From contig NZ_KQ058902.1 of the NCBI RefSeq assembly GCF_000982955.1, positions 19,387-83,386 of the forward strand: DNA of 64,000 nucleotides, in the 5' to 3' direction. A program made the position numbers and the translations under genes. This DNA comes from Micromonospora sp. HK10. Lineage in GTDB: Bacteria; Actinomycetota; Actinomycetes; Mycobacteriales; Micromonosporaceae. The notes beneath the pieces were generated by a model. That model was not told the DNA's origin. It did no database searches and saw only the letters and a program-made list of their open reading frames with translations. Positions 6,831-14,520 of the stretch are shown here, one piece after another. Within the stretch, counting starts at the first letter, position 1. The number at the start of each line of letters is the position of its first letter.

Positions 6831-8030
6831 TCAGGCCGCTGGCAGCTCGGGCAGGGTGATGGCGCCGGCCGCTGCCCGGATCGGCTCGGTGATACGGCGG
6901 ATCATCCGCTCCCGGCCCGGCAGGTGCGGCATCATCCGCAGCATCAGCGTCTGGAACCGGATGGCGGCGGCCGAGCCGAGCACCATGCCCTTGAGGTTCC
7001 GCTCCGCGAGCTGCTGGTTCGCCGCCACGAACGGCCGCATCCGGCGCTCGTACCCGGCGAACCCGGCCGCCGGGTCGCCACCGGCCTCGACCAGCGACGA
7101 CGCCAGCGCGTACGCCCCGACCAGGCCGAGGCTGGTGCCCTGGCCGGAGGCGGGTGAGGCGGCGTACGCGGCGTCCCCGACCAGCCCGATCCGCCCGGTC
7201 GACCAGCCCTCCATCCGCACCTGGCTCATCGAGTCGAAGTAGAGGTCCGGGGCGTCCGCCGCCGCGGCCAGCAGCTCCGGCACCTGCCAGCCGGCCCCGG
7301 CGAACGCCCGGGTCAGCGCGGCCCGCTGCGCGTGGACGTCCCGGCGGTCGGGCTCCTCGGCGGGTGACGGGAAGAGGAAGATCGCCCGCGCGTCCGGGGC
7401 CCCGGCGGTGCGGTAGACGCCGACCGTGCGTCCGGGGGCAGGGTGCATCAGCTCGACGCGCTCCTCGGCGTACCGGGCCGGGACGGTGCAGATGGCGATG
7501 TGGTGCCCGAGCGGGCGCAGGTAGGCCGATTCCGGCCCGAATGCCAGCCGGCGGACCGCCGAGTGCAGCCCGTCGGCACCGATCACCAGGTCGAAGCGGC
7601 GGCTGCGGCCACGGGCGAAGGCGACCTCCACCCCGTCGGCGGCGGGGGTCAGCACGGTGATCGAGTCGTCGAGAAGGTATTCGACGTCGGGGGTGGCGTC
7701 GACGAGGATCCGGGCCAGGTCGCCGCGGAGGATCTCCAGGTCGTCGCCCTCCCGTCCGCCGAAGAGCGCGGCGTCCATGGTGGCCAGTTGCCGGCCGCCG
7801 GCGTCGACGAAGCGGGCCAGTCGCATTCCGGTGTCGTGCCGGGCGACCCGCTCGCGCAGCCCCATCCGGTCCAGCACGGTGAGCGCCGCGCCCCGGACAT
7901 CGACCTTGTAGCCGCCGTGCCGCAGCGCCGGGGCGCGCTCGACGACGGTGGGACGGAAGCCGTGGCGGCGCAGCCACCAGGCGAGCGCGGGGCCGGCGAC
8001 ACCGGCGCCGGAGATCAGGACATCGGTCAT
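6831..8030 (-). CDS. FAD-dependent monooxygenase
   Basis: This 399-residue group A flavoprotein monooxygenase resembles tetracycline- and aromatic-hydroxylase-type enzymes. It has the Rossmann motif GAGVAG at residues 8-13, the middle DG motif IGADGLHSAVRR, and the ribityl-binding GLVGDAAYAASPASGQGTSLG. It would hydroxylate or inactivate an aromatic compound with NAD(P)H and O2. It is divergently transcribed from a TetR gene with a two-site operator between them, the usual arrangement for a substrate-inducible detoxification enzyme (inference). There is no signal peptide. Confidence 0.9.
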   Translation of the reverse strand: MTDVLISGAGVAGPALAWWLRRHGFRPTVVERAPALRHGGYKVDVRGAALTVLDRMGLRERVARHDTGMRLARFVDAGGRQLATMDAALFGGREGDDLEILRGDLARILVDATPDVEYLLDDSITVLTPAADGVEVAFARGRSRRFDLVIGADGLHSAVRRLAFGPESAYLRPLGHHIAICTVPARYAEERVELMHPAPGRTVGVYRTAGAPDARAIFLFPSPAEEPDRRDVHAQRAALTRAFAGAGWQVPELLAAAADAPDLYFDSMSQVRMEGWSTGRIGLVGDAAYAASPASGQGTSLGLVGAYALASSLVEAGGDPAAGFAGYERRMRPFVAANQQLAERNLKGMVLGSAAAIRFQTLMLRMMPHLPGRERMIRRITEPIRAAAGAITLPELPAA

Positions 8031-8053
8031 GCCAGCGACGGTACAGACGTGTT

Positions 8054-8081
8054 AGACGCTTGTGCAAGACGCTTGTTCAAG
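8054..8081. promoter_or_regulatory. Probable TetR operator, two sites
   Basis: The repeat AGACGCTTGT lies at 8054-8063 and 8067-8076. Each copy contains a palindrome: CTTGTGCAAG (8059-8068) and CTTGTTCAAG (8072-8081), 13 bp apart. It lies within the 72-bp gap between the divergent FAD monooxygenase and TetR genes, and is well placed to repress both. Confidence 0.65.
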
Positions 8082-8102
8082 GATTCCGGTACCCTGATCC
8101 GC

Positions 8103-8693
8103 ATGGGAAACCGGGAGGACCTGCTGGCCGGCGCGAAGCGCTGCCTGATGGAGAAGGGGTACGCGGCCACCACGGCGCGCGACGTCGCCACCGCCGCCGG
8201 CACCAGCCTGGCCGCCATCGGCTACCACTTCCGCACCACGAAGGCGCTGCTCAACGAGGCCCTCTTCGAGGCCGTGGCGGAATGGGGCGAGGAGTTGAGC
8301 CGGGCGCTCACCGACGACGCCGCCGGGGCCGACGCGACGCCGGAGCAGCGGTTCGAGGCGGCCTGGGAGCGGATCATCGAGTCCTTCGCCCGGCTCCGCC
8401 CGCTCTGGACCATCCAGTTCGAGCTGATCGGGCAGCGGGAGCAGGCACCGGAACTGCGGGCGGCATTCGCCGCGGTGAACCGGCAGGCCCGGCTCGGCCT
8501 CGCCGAGATCTTCCACCGGCTCGACCCGGCCGCCGACGAACCCACCGCGCTGACGCTGGGCGCCTTCCACCAGGCGTTGATCGGCGGGGTGGCCGCCCAG
8601 TGGCTGCTCGATCCGGAGGCCGCCCCGACAGCGGCCGAGCTGACCCGGGCGCTCCGCGCGGTGGCGGCCGGCTTTTCCACCCCGCCGGCCTGA
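8103..8693 (+). CDS. TetR-family repressor
   Basis: This 196-residue regulator has an N-terminal TetR helix-turn-helix (about residues 5-50: LLAGAKRCLMEKGYAATTAR, then DVATAAGTSLAAIGYHFRTTKALL) and a helical ligand-binding C-terminal domain. The ATG at 8103 gives the standard length; longer in-frame extensions run through the divergent gene. It most likely binds the paired palindromes upstream and represses the adjacent FAD monooxygenase until an aromatic or drug-like ligand binds (inference). Confidence 0.92.
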   Translation: MGNREDLLAGAKRCLMEKGYAATTARDVATAAGTSLAAIGYHFRTTKALLNEALFEAVAEWGEELSRALTDDAAGADATPEQRFEAAWERIIESFARLRPLWTIQFELIGQREQAPELRAAFAAVNRQARLGLAEIFHRLDPAADEPTALTLGAFHQALIGGVAAQWLLDPEAAPTAAELTRALRAVAAGFSTPPA

Positions 8694-8910
8694 CCCGGTC
8701 CGCGCGGCCGGGCTTCCACCCACCTGACTGACCAGTCCGCGCGCCGGGCTTCCACCCACCAGACTGACCAGTCCGCGCGCCGGGCTTCCACCCACCAGAC
8801 TGACCAGTCCGCGCGGCCGGGCTTCCACCCACCAGACTGACCAGTCCGCGCGCCGGGCTTCCACCCACCAGACTGACCCGGTCCGCGCGGCCGGGTTCCC
8901 ACCCCACCGG
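8692..8910. repeat. 36-bp tandem repeat downstream of TetR gene
   Basis: Units starting TGACCAGTCCGCGCGCCGGG begin at 8729, 8765, 8801 and 8838, with degenerate flanking copies at 8692 and 8874; one unit has an extra G. The copies are contiguous with no spacers, which rules out CRISPR. The first copy includes the TetR stop codon. From 8911 to 9006 nothing further is recognisable. Confidence 0.88.
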
Positions 8911-9006
8911 CCGACCGGTCCGCGACCGCGTTCGACCCTCCGCGAACCGGCACTTCCGCCGTCCGCCGGGACCGGCCGCCGGGGGCCTGCCGGCCGGCCC
9001 CGCGCG

Positions 9007-10044
9007 TCAGACGTACGGCTTGGTGGCGTACGCGGCCCGCAGCGCGGCCAGCCCGCGGGCCTTCGGGTTGAGGGTGCCCCAGCTCGAGTTGAAGTAGTTG
9101 GTCCGGACGATCCGGGGGCCCCGCTCGCCGTTGAGCCGGGCGATCGCCGCCGGCACGGTGGCGATCCAGGCGGCCTGGTCGGGGAACTCGGCTACCCGCA
9201 CCCCCCACTCGGCGATGAGCACCGGGCGGGAGAGCGCCACCGGCCCGAGGTCGGCCACCGCCCAGTCCCTGGTGCGGCGGAACCGGGCCAGCGCCGTGTG
9301 GCTCGGGTCGGTGGCGTAGACGTTCCACTGGAGGAAGTCGAGCCTGGCCATCAGCGCCTCGGGGTGGGTGCGCTGCCAGGCGGCCCGGTCGAAGCCGCCC
9401 GAGCCGATCGAGAAGGTGGTGCCGGCGGGCAGCGGGCGCGCCTTGAACCAGTTCACGATGTAGGTCATCGCCTGCACCGCCCGCGCGTCCGACTGCGCCC
9501 AGTCGTACGCCACGCCGGCCTCGGTGGTGCCGAACTCGTGGTCGGTGTCCAGTTCGGAGGCGAGCTGGATGTTGACCGGGAAGCCGAGGCCGCGGTACTG
9601 GGCCAGGGTCCGGGCGAAGAGCCCGTCGCAGAGCCCGGCGAGGACCTGCCCGTACCCGTACGCCCGGGGCCAGGTCGTCCCGGGCCGCTGCTGGATGGTC
9701 ATTGCCGGGGCCGGGACGGTGTAGCCCGTGCCGTCCACCGTGAAGCTCTGCGGCCCGATGCCGGCCGCCCCGTAGTGCTTCAGCTCCAGCACCAGGTTGA
9801 CCGCCACGCCGTCGCGGCCCAGGACGGTCAGCCAGGTGTTGTTGTAGCCGGGGAGGACGTAGCCGTCGGCGAAGCTGCGGTACTGGGTGAGGGAGCGGAA
9901 GTTGCCGCCGGCGAGGTCGGCCGTCGGGTCGGCGTTGCCGGCGAGGTAGTAGCCGCCCAGCACCGGCGGGGCGATGCGGTAGTCGGCGGTCGCGGTGGCG
10001 GCGTGCCCGGCCCGGTCCCGCACGGTGACGGTGACCTGGGGCAT
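9007..10044 (-). CDS. Putative clan GH-A glycosidase-like protein
   Basis: This 345-residue protein begins with a short beta-rich segment that continues the Ig-like theme of its upstream partner (MPQVTVTVRDRAGHAATATADY). A TIM-barrel-like region follows. VNIQLASELDTDHEFG may supply the acid/base glutamate and LSRPVLIAEWGVRV resembles the nucleophile strand of clan GH-A cellulase/mannanase-type enzymes. No signal peptide is evident, which is odd for a polysaccharide hydrolase. The ATG overlaps the stop of the upstream gene by one base within ATGA, so the two are coupled. The family is not certain. Confidence 0.6.
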   Translation of the reverse strand: MPQVTVTVRDRAGHAATATADYRIAPPVLGGYYLAGNADPTADLAGGNFRSLTQYRSFADGYVLPGYNNTWLTVLGRDGVAVNLVLELKHYGAAGIGPQSFTVDGTGYTVPAPAMTIQQRPGTTWPRAYGYGQVLAGLCDGLFARTLAQYRGLGFPVNIQLASELDTDHEFGTTEAGVAYDWAQSDARAVQAMTYIVNWFKARPLPAGTTFSIGSGGFDRAAWQRTHPEALMARLDFLQWNVYATDPSHTALARFRRTRDWAVADLGPVALSRPVLIAEWGVRVAEFPDQAAWIATVPAAIARLNGERGPRIVRTNYFNSSWGTLNPKARGLAALRAAYATKPYV

Positions 10045-10313
10045 CAGGCCACCGCCCGGTAGACCGCCACCGAGCCGGTGTCGGAGAGCTTGGTCCAGGT
10101 GCGGCCGGCGTCGTCGCTGACGGTGATCGCCAGGGGGTCGATCACGGCGGTCGCCCGGACCGGGGCACTGCTGTTGCCCTGCGCGTCGGTCACCACGACG
10201 GTGACGGTGAGGGCCCTGGTGTCCGGGTCGGCGTAGCTGACCGTCAGGGTCATCTGGTCGCCCGGGGCGTAGGTCGCGGCGTTGAGGCTGGCGGTCACGG
10301 TGGGAGCGGCCAT
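10044..10313 (-). CDS. Small Ig-like beta-sandwich protein
   Basis: This 89-residue protein has alternating hydrophobic strands (PTVTASLNAATYAPGDQMTL, LTVTVVVTDAQGNSSAPV, ITVSDDAGRTWTKL) typical of Ig-like/PKD-like domains in extracellular proteins. It has no signal peptide or membrane segment. A strong AGGAGG ribosome site lies just upstream of the ATG at 10313. The gene is translationally coupled to the glycosidase-like protein, whose N-terminus continues the same fold type, so the two may form one complex, or one protein may have been split (inference). Confidence 0.65.
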   Translation of the reverse strand: MAAPTVTASLNAATYAPGDQMTLTVSYADPDTRALTVTVVVTDAQGNSSAPVRATAVIDPLAITVSDDAGRTWTKLSDTGSVAVYRAVA

Positions 10314-10759
10314 CTCCGCCCCCTCCTTCCTTGCGCTTGCGCCCGGCGCGCACGCCGGAGCGCCGGCCGGCCCGTCCGGGCTGGCGCCCGGCCGCGGCTC
10401 GGTCCGGAGGTGGTGACGTCCTTGTCCTGGCGTTGGCTGGCACCGCCGGCCCGGGCGGTGTCGCCGGGCGCGAACGCCGGTCGCGCGGCGGGCCGGGCGA
10501 GGACCAGGCCCGCCGGCGGCGGCGCGGCCGCGCTCGGCTGGGGCGGCGTCCGGTGCCGGCAGGCAGTGCCGCCGGGCCGGAGGGATGGGATGTGGCCCGC
10601 CATCCGCAGCCTCTTCACCTGCATAAACAATGCGCCGGGAGCGGGCCGGGCGTCCTGTCGGCCATCCGTCCGGCGGGTTGTCCTCGATCCGGTTGCGCAG
10701 CGCCGGCGAGTCGCCCCTCGCGCGACGGTGCGGGCGCACCGGGAGGCGGTGACCCCGCC
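10314..10759. other. Intergenic region, no gene recognised
   Basis: This 446-bp GC-rich stretch lies upstream of the Ig-like gene and presumably contains its promoter. Open frames in it are low-complexity Arg/Ala/Pro shadows. No repeat, RNA or clear promoter element was found. Confidence 0.5.
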
Positions 10760-11167
10760 TCAGCGGGTGCGGCCGCCGTCCGCGCGCCAGCGCAAGAGCC
10801 GGGCGGCGAGGCTGACCACGAGGCTGCCGGCCGCCGTCCCGATCAGCACCAGCGCGGCGCCCACCACCCACAGCCCGCTGTCGTCGGTTGCCGCGGCGTG
10901 CACGCCCCAGGCGGCGGTGAAGGCCACCGTCATCACCGGCACCACCAGCCACGGGCCGAGCCACCACCCGCCGAGCGCGGCGACCAGCACGAGGGTGAGC
11001 ACGCAGCCCGCCACCTGCCAGACCGCGTACGGGCCGCTGGTCGCGCCGGTCTCCGGGTCGACCCGGTAGCCGGTCTCCCAACTCAGCCAGGCGAGCCAGC
11101 TGCCCACGGTCGCCGCCGCCAGGAGCAGGCCGCCGAGCACCGAACGGGTACCCCTCGTCATGGTCAC
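10760..11167 (-). CDS. Small integral membrane protein
   Basis: This product of up to 135 residues has four predicted membrane helices: VLGGLLLAAATVGSWLAWL, WQVAGCVLTLVLVAALGG, WLVVPVMTVAFTAAWGV and LWVVGAALVLIGTAAGSLVV. A basic C-terminus (LLRWRADGGRTR) is expected to face the cytoplasm. Translation starts at GTG 11167 or ATG 11161. No family or function is recognised. Confidence 0.7.
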   Translation of the reverse strand: MTMTRGTRSVLGGLLLAAATVGSWLAWLSWETGYRVDPETGATSGPYAVWQVAGCVLTLVLVAALGGWWLGPWLVVPVMTVAFTAAWGVHAAATDDSGLWVVGAALVLIGTAAGSLVVSLAARLLRWRADGGRTR

Positions 11168-11325
11168 GGCCCGATCCTTCCCTCCCCGCCGGGCGGGCGG
11201 ATGAGCCGGGGTACTCAGGAGGCGGTCAGCGCCCGCCGTGGATCGACCAGGCGCGGGCGGTCGGCCGGATCGTCCCGGGGCACCGCGGCCGACGTTCCGC
11301 CAGCGGCCGGCTGCGCCGCGGCGGA

Positions 11326-12213
11326 TCAGCCGAGCCGGTCCAGCCAGCGGCGGGCGTCCGCCAGTCCCTTCTCGTTCTGCGCGTGGCTGGCGATGCCGGT
11401 CAGGTCACCGGTGGCCAGCCGCCGCGCGAAGTAGTCCGCCTGCACCGCCCAGCGGAACCGGAGCAGGGTCGCCAGGGCGTGCTCCACTTCGGCTCGTCCC
11501 ACCGTCCGGCTCGACAGGTACGCCTCGACCAGCCAGTCGGCGCGGCGCGGGCCGCCGACGTACATCACCGCGGAGGCGAGGTCGTAGAGCAGCGGGCCCC
11601 GCGTCGCGGTACTCCAGTCGATCAGGCCGCAGCTGCCGGTGCCCCGGTCCAGCCGGAAGGCCTCCGGAGCCGGGTCGGTGTGCAACAGGCCCCAGGAGAG
11701 GGCCGCGGGATCAAGCGCGTCGTAGTCCTGTACGGCCGCGGCCACGGCCGCCCGGATCCAGGGGCGGATGGCCAGGTGCGGGGCCTGGACGTCGATCCAG
11801 TGGAAACCCTCGACGTCCTCGACCGAGCTGTCCCGGAGCACCTGGTGCACCCGGCCGAGAGTCCGGCCGATCACCCGCTGGTCCTCGGGAGTGCTGCTGG
11901 ACAGTTCCTCCCCCTCGACCCAGCGCAGCAGGGCGAGCGGAAACCCGTCCAGTTCCGTGACGACGTCGCCGTGCCGGGTGGCCACCGGCGCGCCCGCTGG
12001 CACACCCGCCCGCTCCACCTGAGCCGCCACCGTGAGCCCGCCCACCAGGGATCGCCGGGAGTCGTGCCTGACCGCCTTGGCGACCCATCGCCCTCCGCGA
12101 GCGGTGACCAGCCAGGTCGCCGAGTTCATGCCGCCGTTGTGCGTCGTCACGGTCGCGCCGGTGAGGTACCACTCGGCCGCCAGACAGGAACGGACCCGCT
12201 CCTCATCGATCAC
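11326..12213 (-). CDS. Aminoglycoside phosphotransferase-fold kinase
   Basis: This 295-residue APH/choline-kinase-fold protein shows an N-lobe GGMNSATWLVTARGGRWVAKAV with the ATP-binding lysine, a catalytic-loop-like SWGLLHTDPAPEAFRL, and the metal-binding GLIDWSTATRGPLLYDLA segment. The catalytic loop HTDPAPEAF departs from the usual HGDxxxxN (His-Thr-Asp, no clear Asn), so activity and substrate are uncertain. Relatives phosphorylate small alcohols, sugars or antibiotics. Start ATG 12213; single gene. Confidence 0.82.
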   Translation of the reverse strand: MIDEERVRSCLAAEWYLTGATVTTHNGGMNSATWLVTARGGRWVAKAVRHDSRRSLVGGLTVAAQVERAGVPAGAPVATRHGDVVTELDGFPLALLRWVEGEELSSSTPEDQRVIGRTLGRVHQVLRDSSVEDVEGFHWIDVQAPHLAIRPWIRAAVAAAVQDYDALDPAALSWGLLHTDPAPEAFRLDRGTGSCGLIDWSTATRGPLLYDLASAVMYVGGPRRADWLVEAYLSSRTVGRAEVEHALATLLRFRWAVQADYFARRLATGDLTGIASHAQNEKGLADARRWLDRLG

Positions 12214-12364
12214 GCGGCGAAGTACAGCAGCGGCAGGGGTGGCCGACTACCGGTTTTCGGGTTGCGCCGCCGGTTCTGCGCAACCGGAGGTGGACGGCAC
12301 CGCCGCCTGCCCTGGGCCCGGACCCGGTTCGAGGAGTGACCCACCCGACAGAACGTCGGACGGA

Positions 12365-12400
12365 CCAACGATCCGAGTTATCGTTGGCCCCACCAACGAA
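12365..12400. promoter_or_regulatory. Operator-like inverted repeat
   Basis: CCAACGAT (12365-12372) and ATCGTTGG (12380-12387) form a perfect inverted repeat with a 7-bp spacer. A third half-site, CCAACGA, follows at 12393-12399. It lies 13-48 bp upstream of the SnoaL-like start. No regulator gene is adjacent. Confidence 0.55.
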
Positions 12401-12412
12401 TGGAGGACCGAG

Positions 12413-12814
12413 ATGTCACCCGTGACCGACCGCGCCGAGATCGCCGAGCTGGTCGCCCGGCTCGCCTGGGCCCTGGATGAGCGACGCTTCGACGACCTGC
12501 GGACCGTCTACGCCCCCGACGCCCGGACCAGCAGCCCGCGCGGCACCCTGGCCGGACTCGACGAGATCGTCGAGGTGCTGCGGCGGACCAGCCCGGAGGA
12601 GGAGCTGACCCAGCACCTCAACAGCGACGTCGTGATCGACCTCGACGGCGACCGCGCCGAGATCGGCGCCCACCAGCTCGTGTACTTCTACCGTGCGGGC
12701 GCGGCGCCGCACCGCAGGGCCGGCGTCCGGACCCGGTACACGGCCGTCCGCACGCCGGCCGGCTGGCGCCTCGCGCAGGCGGACATTTCCCCGCTCTGGC
12801 AGCACACCGCCTGA
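12413..12814 (+). CDS. SnoaL-like (NTF2-fold) protein
   Basis: This 133-residue cone-shaped alpha+beta barrel protein begins with RAEIAELVARLAWALDERRFDDLRTVYAPDA, then GLDEIVEVLRR, and ends with strands RYTAVRTPAGWRLAQADISPLW. Members act as polyketide cyclases, isomerases or simple binding proteins; none can be assigned here. The ATG at 12413 follows GGAGG with good spacing. The operator-like inverted repeat upstream suggests tight control by a TetR-type protein encoded elsewhere. Confidence 0.82.
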   Translation: MSPVTDRAEIAELVARLAWALDERRFDDLRTVYAPDARTSSPRGTLAGLDEIVEVLRRTSPEEELTQHLNSDVVIDLDGDRAEIGAHQLVYFYRAGAAPHRRAGVRTRYTAVRTPAGWRLAQADISPLWQHTA

Positions 12815-13228
12815 CAGCCCCGACCTCCGCGGGGTGCCCTCCACCGGACGAGGCCGGGCCGGACCGCCCCGCCGGAGGAGGTCCGGGGCGCCCCGCCGGG
12901 GCCGGGAACCGGGGCGCCCCGACAGACGAGGGCCGGGCAAGGAGGCGGCGCGGCTGGCCGCGGAGGTGGCCGAGCTGGGGCCGGATCGGGGCGCCCCGCC
13001 GGACGAGGGCCGGGCCGGGGTCCGCGACGGCCGCCACGCGGGCGGCGTACCCGGACACCGGCCCGGGCCACGACGGACACCCCGCGGCCGGTCACGACCC
13101 TGGCGCGGGGCCCGGCGGGCGGTGTCCCGGCGGGCCGCTCCCGCCGCAGGCCCGGAAAAGCCGGTTGCGCCGGTGATCGCGGCCCTGATGGGGTGTTGGC
13201 TCGCCGCCACCACCGGATGGAGCACCAC
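12815..13228. other. GC-rich intergenic region with palindromes
   Basis: This 414-bp gap contains three copies of the perfect palindrome CGGGGCGCCCCG at 12884-12895, 12910-12921 and 12987-12998, each in a related GCCGG-rich context. They may be stem-loop terminators or processing sites after the SnoaL gene. No coding sequence is supported. Confidence 0.55.
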
Positions 13229-13759
13229 ATGCTCGCTGGAGACCTCGTTCGGTTACGACCCATGGAGCCGCACGACGCGGAAGCCCTGTGGCGCTGGAAC
13301 AACGACCCCGAGGTGATGCGCTGGCTCGACGACGGATACCCGGAATCCCTGGCGCAGGTGACCGCACGATACGAGCAGCGCGAGCGCAACTCGTACGAGC
13401 AGGTGCTGCTCGGGGTCGAGACGCTGGCGGAGCAGCGGCTGATCGGCCTGGTGAAGCTCGGCGACGCTCGGCCGGAGACCGGCGAGGCCGAACTGGACAT
13501 CTATCTCGGCGAGAAGGACTGCTGGGGACGCGGTTACGGCACCGAGGCGACCCGGCTGATCTGCCGGTACGGTTTCGACAAGATGCGCCTGCACCGGATC
13601 ACGCTGTGGGTCGCGGATCAGAACGCCCGGGCCATCCAGGTCTATGAGAAGGTCGGCTTCGTCGTGGAGGGTCGGGCCCGCGAGTCGTTCCGGCGCGACG
13701 GCAGGTGGCACGACATGATCATGATGGGACTGCTGGAAGGCGAACTTCGCGCCGAGTGA
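13229..13759 (+). CDS. GNAT acetyltransferase, RimJ/RimL type
   Basis: This 176-residue GCN5-type N-acetyltransferase has LVRLRPMEPHDAEALWRWNND at the N-terminus, AELDIYLGEKDCWGRGYGTEATRL around the acetyl-CoA pyrophosphate loop (GRGYGTEA) and HRITLWVADQNARAIQVYEKVGF, the classic motif A/B end. The ATG at 13229 is preferred over 13193 or 13217 because GGAG lies six bases upstream and family members start at this point. It would acetylate a protein N-terminus or a small amine. A TPR protein follows 32 bp downstream on the same strand. Confidence 0.9.
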   Translation: MLAGDLVRLRPMEPHDAEALWRWNNDPEVMRWLDDGYPESLAQVTARYEQRERNSYEQVLLGVETLAEQRLIGLVKLGDARPETGEAELDIYLGEKDCWGRGYGTEATRLICRYGFDKMRLHRITLWVADQNARAIQVYEKVGFVVEGRARESFRRDGRWHDMIMMGLLEGELRAE

Positions 13760-13791
13760 CGGCGGACGGCCGAGCGGCATGGGAGCAGCTG

Positions 13792-14253
13792 ATGACCATC
13801 GATGAGACGCTGGCACGGATCAACGAGGGGGTGCAGCTTCATCATCAGCAGGGCCAGCGCGAAGCCGCGCGCGTACTGTTCGCGCGGATCTGGGCCGAGA
13901 TCGGCGGCGAGCAGGGTGATCCGCTGCATGTCTGCGTCCTCGCGCACTCGATGGCGGATGTGCAGGACGACGTCCGCCAGGAGTTGATCTGGGATCAGCG
14001 CGCGCTGGCGGCGGCCGACCTGCTCACCGACGAGCGGGTCGCGCGGGCCGGGGTGCCGATGACGGTGGCCGCCCTGTATCCGTCGCTGCATCTCAACCTG
14101 GGCGAGTGCTACCGCCGGTTGGGCGATCTCGACCGCGCCCGCGAGTGCCTGCGACGGGCACAGGCGGGCATGGGCGCACTCGGTGAGGACGACTACGGGC
14201 GGCTGATCAAGCGCGGCCTGGATCTGCTGGCGCAGCAGTTGACCCCCAGGTAG
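13792..14253 (+). CDS. Tetratricopeptide-repeat protein
   Basis: This 153-residue all-helical soluble protein has TPR-like helices: LARINEGVQLHHQQGQREAA and LHLNLGECYRRLGDLDRARE, followed by a terminal helix. TPR proteins serve as protein-protein adaptors; no partner is evident. The ATG at 13792 is preceded by GGGAG. It is likely co-transcribed with the GNAT gene and followed by a clear hairpin. Confidence 0.75.
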   Translation: MTIDETLARINEGVQLHHQQGQREAARVLFARIWAEIGGEQGDPLHVCVLAHSMADVQDDVRQELIWDQRALAAADLLTDERVARAGVPMTVAALYPSLHLNLGECYRRLGDLDRARECLRRAQAGMGALGEDDYGRLIKRGLDLLAQQLTPR

Positions 14254-14264
14254 GAGCCCGCCTC

Positions 14265-14302
14265 GTAGAGGGCCAGCCGGCAGGTGACGGTTGGCCCTCT
14301 AC
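14265..14302 (+). terminator. Stem-loop terminator after TPR gene
   Basis: GTAGAGGGCCA (14265-14275) pairs perfectly with TGGCCCTCTAC (14292-14302), separated by a 16-nt loop. There is no T-tract, as is common in high-GC actinobacteria. Confidence 0.75.
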
Positions 14303-14520
14303 GCGCGTGTCCGGCTCGCTCCACCATCCGACGCGGGCGGCCGAGGTCCGGCTCCGGTTTCGCACCCGTCGACCGAGCGCCGTGGCACCGCCACTGACGC
14401 CGGTGCAGAGGTCACGGGCGTCCCCGCCCCGGTCGCGGCCAGCCGTACCCCCGGAATTTTTCCGACGGCCCGCCGGTATAGTTGCCGACGCACCGTCGAA
14501 TAAATCCGGCTGGAGGATGC

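Noticed and set aside
8692..8910. CRISPR array
   Set aside because: The 36-bp units are contiguous and imperfect, with no unique spacers and no cas genes.
10410..11069. Plus-strand gene of 219 codons
   Set aside because: It runs antisense to the four-helix membrane protein and has low-complexity composition.
14477..14482. TATAGT as -10 element for the FtsX-type exporter operon
   Set aside because: No acceptable -35 is present at 16-18 bp, so I left it out of the features.
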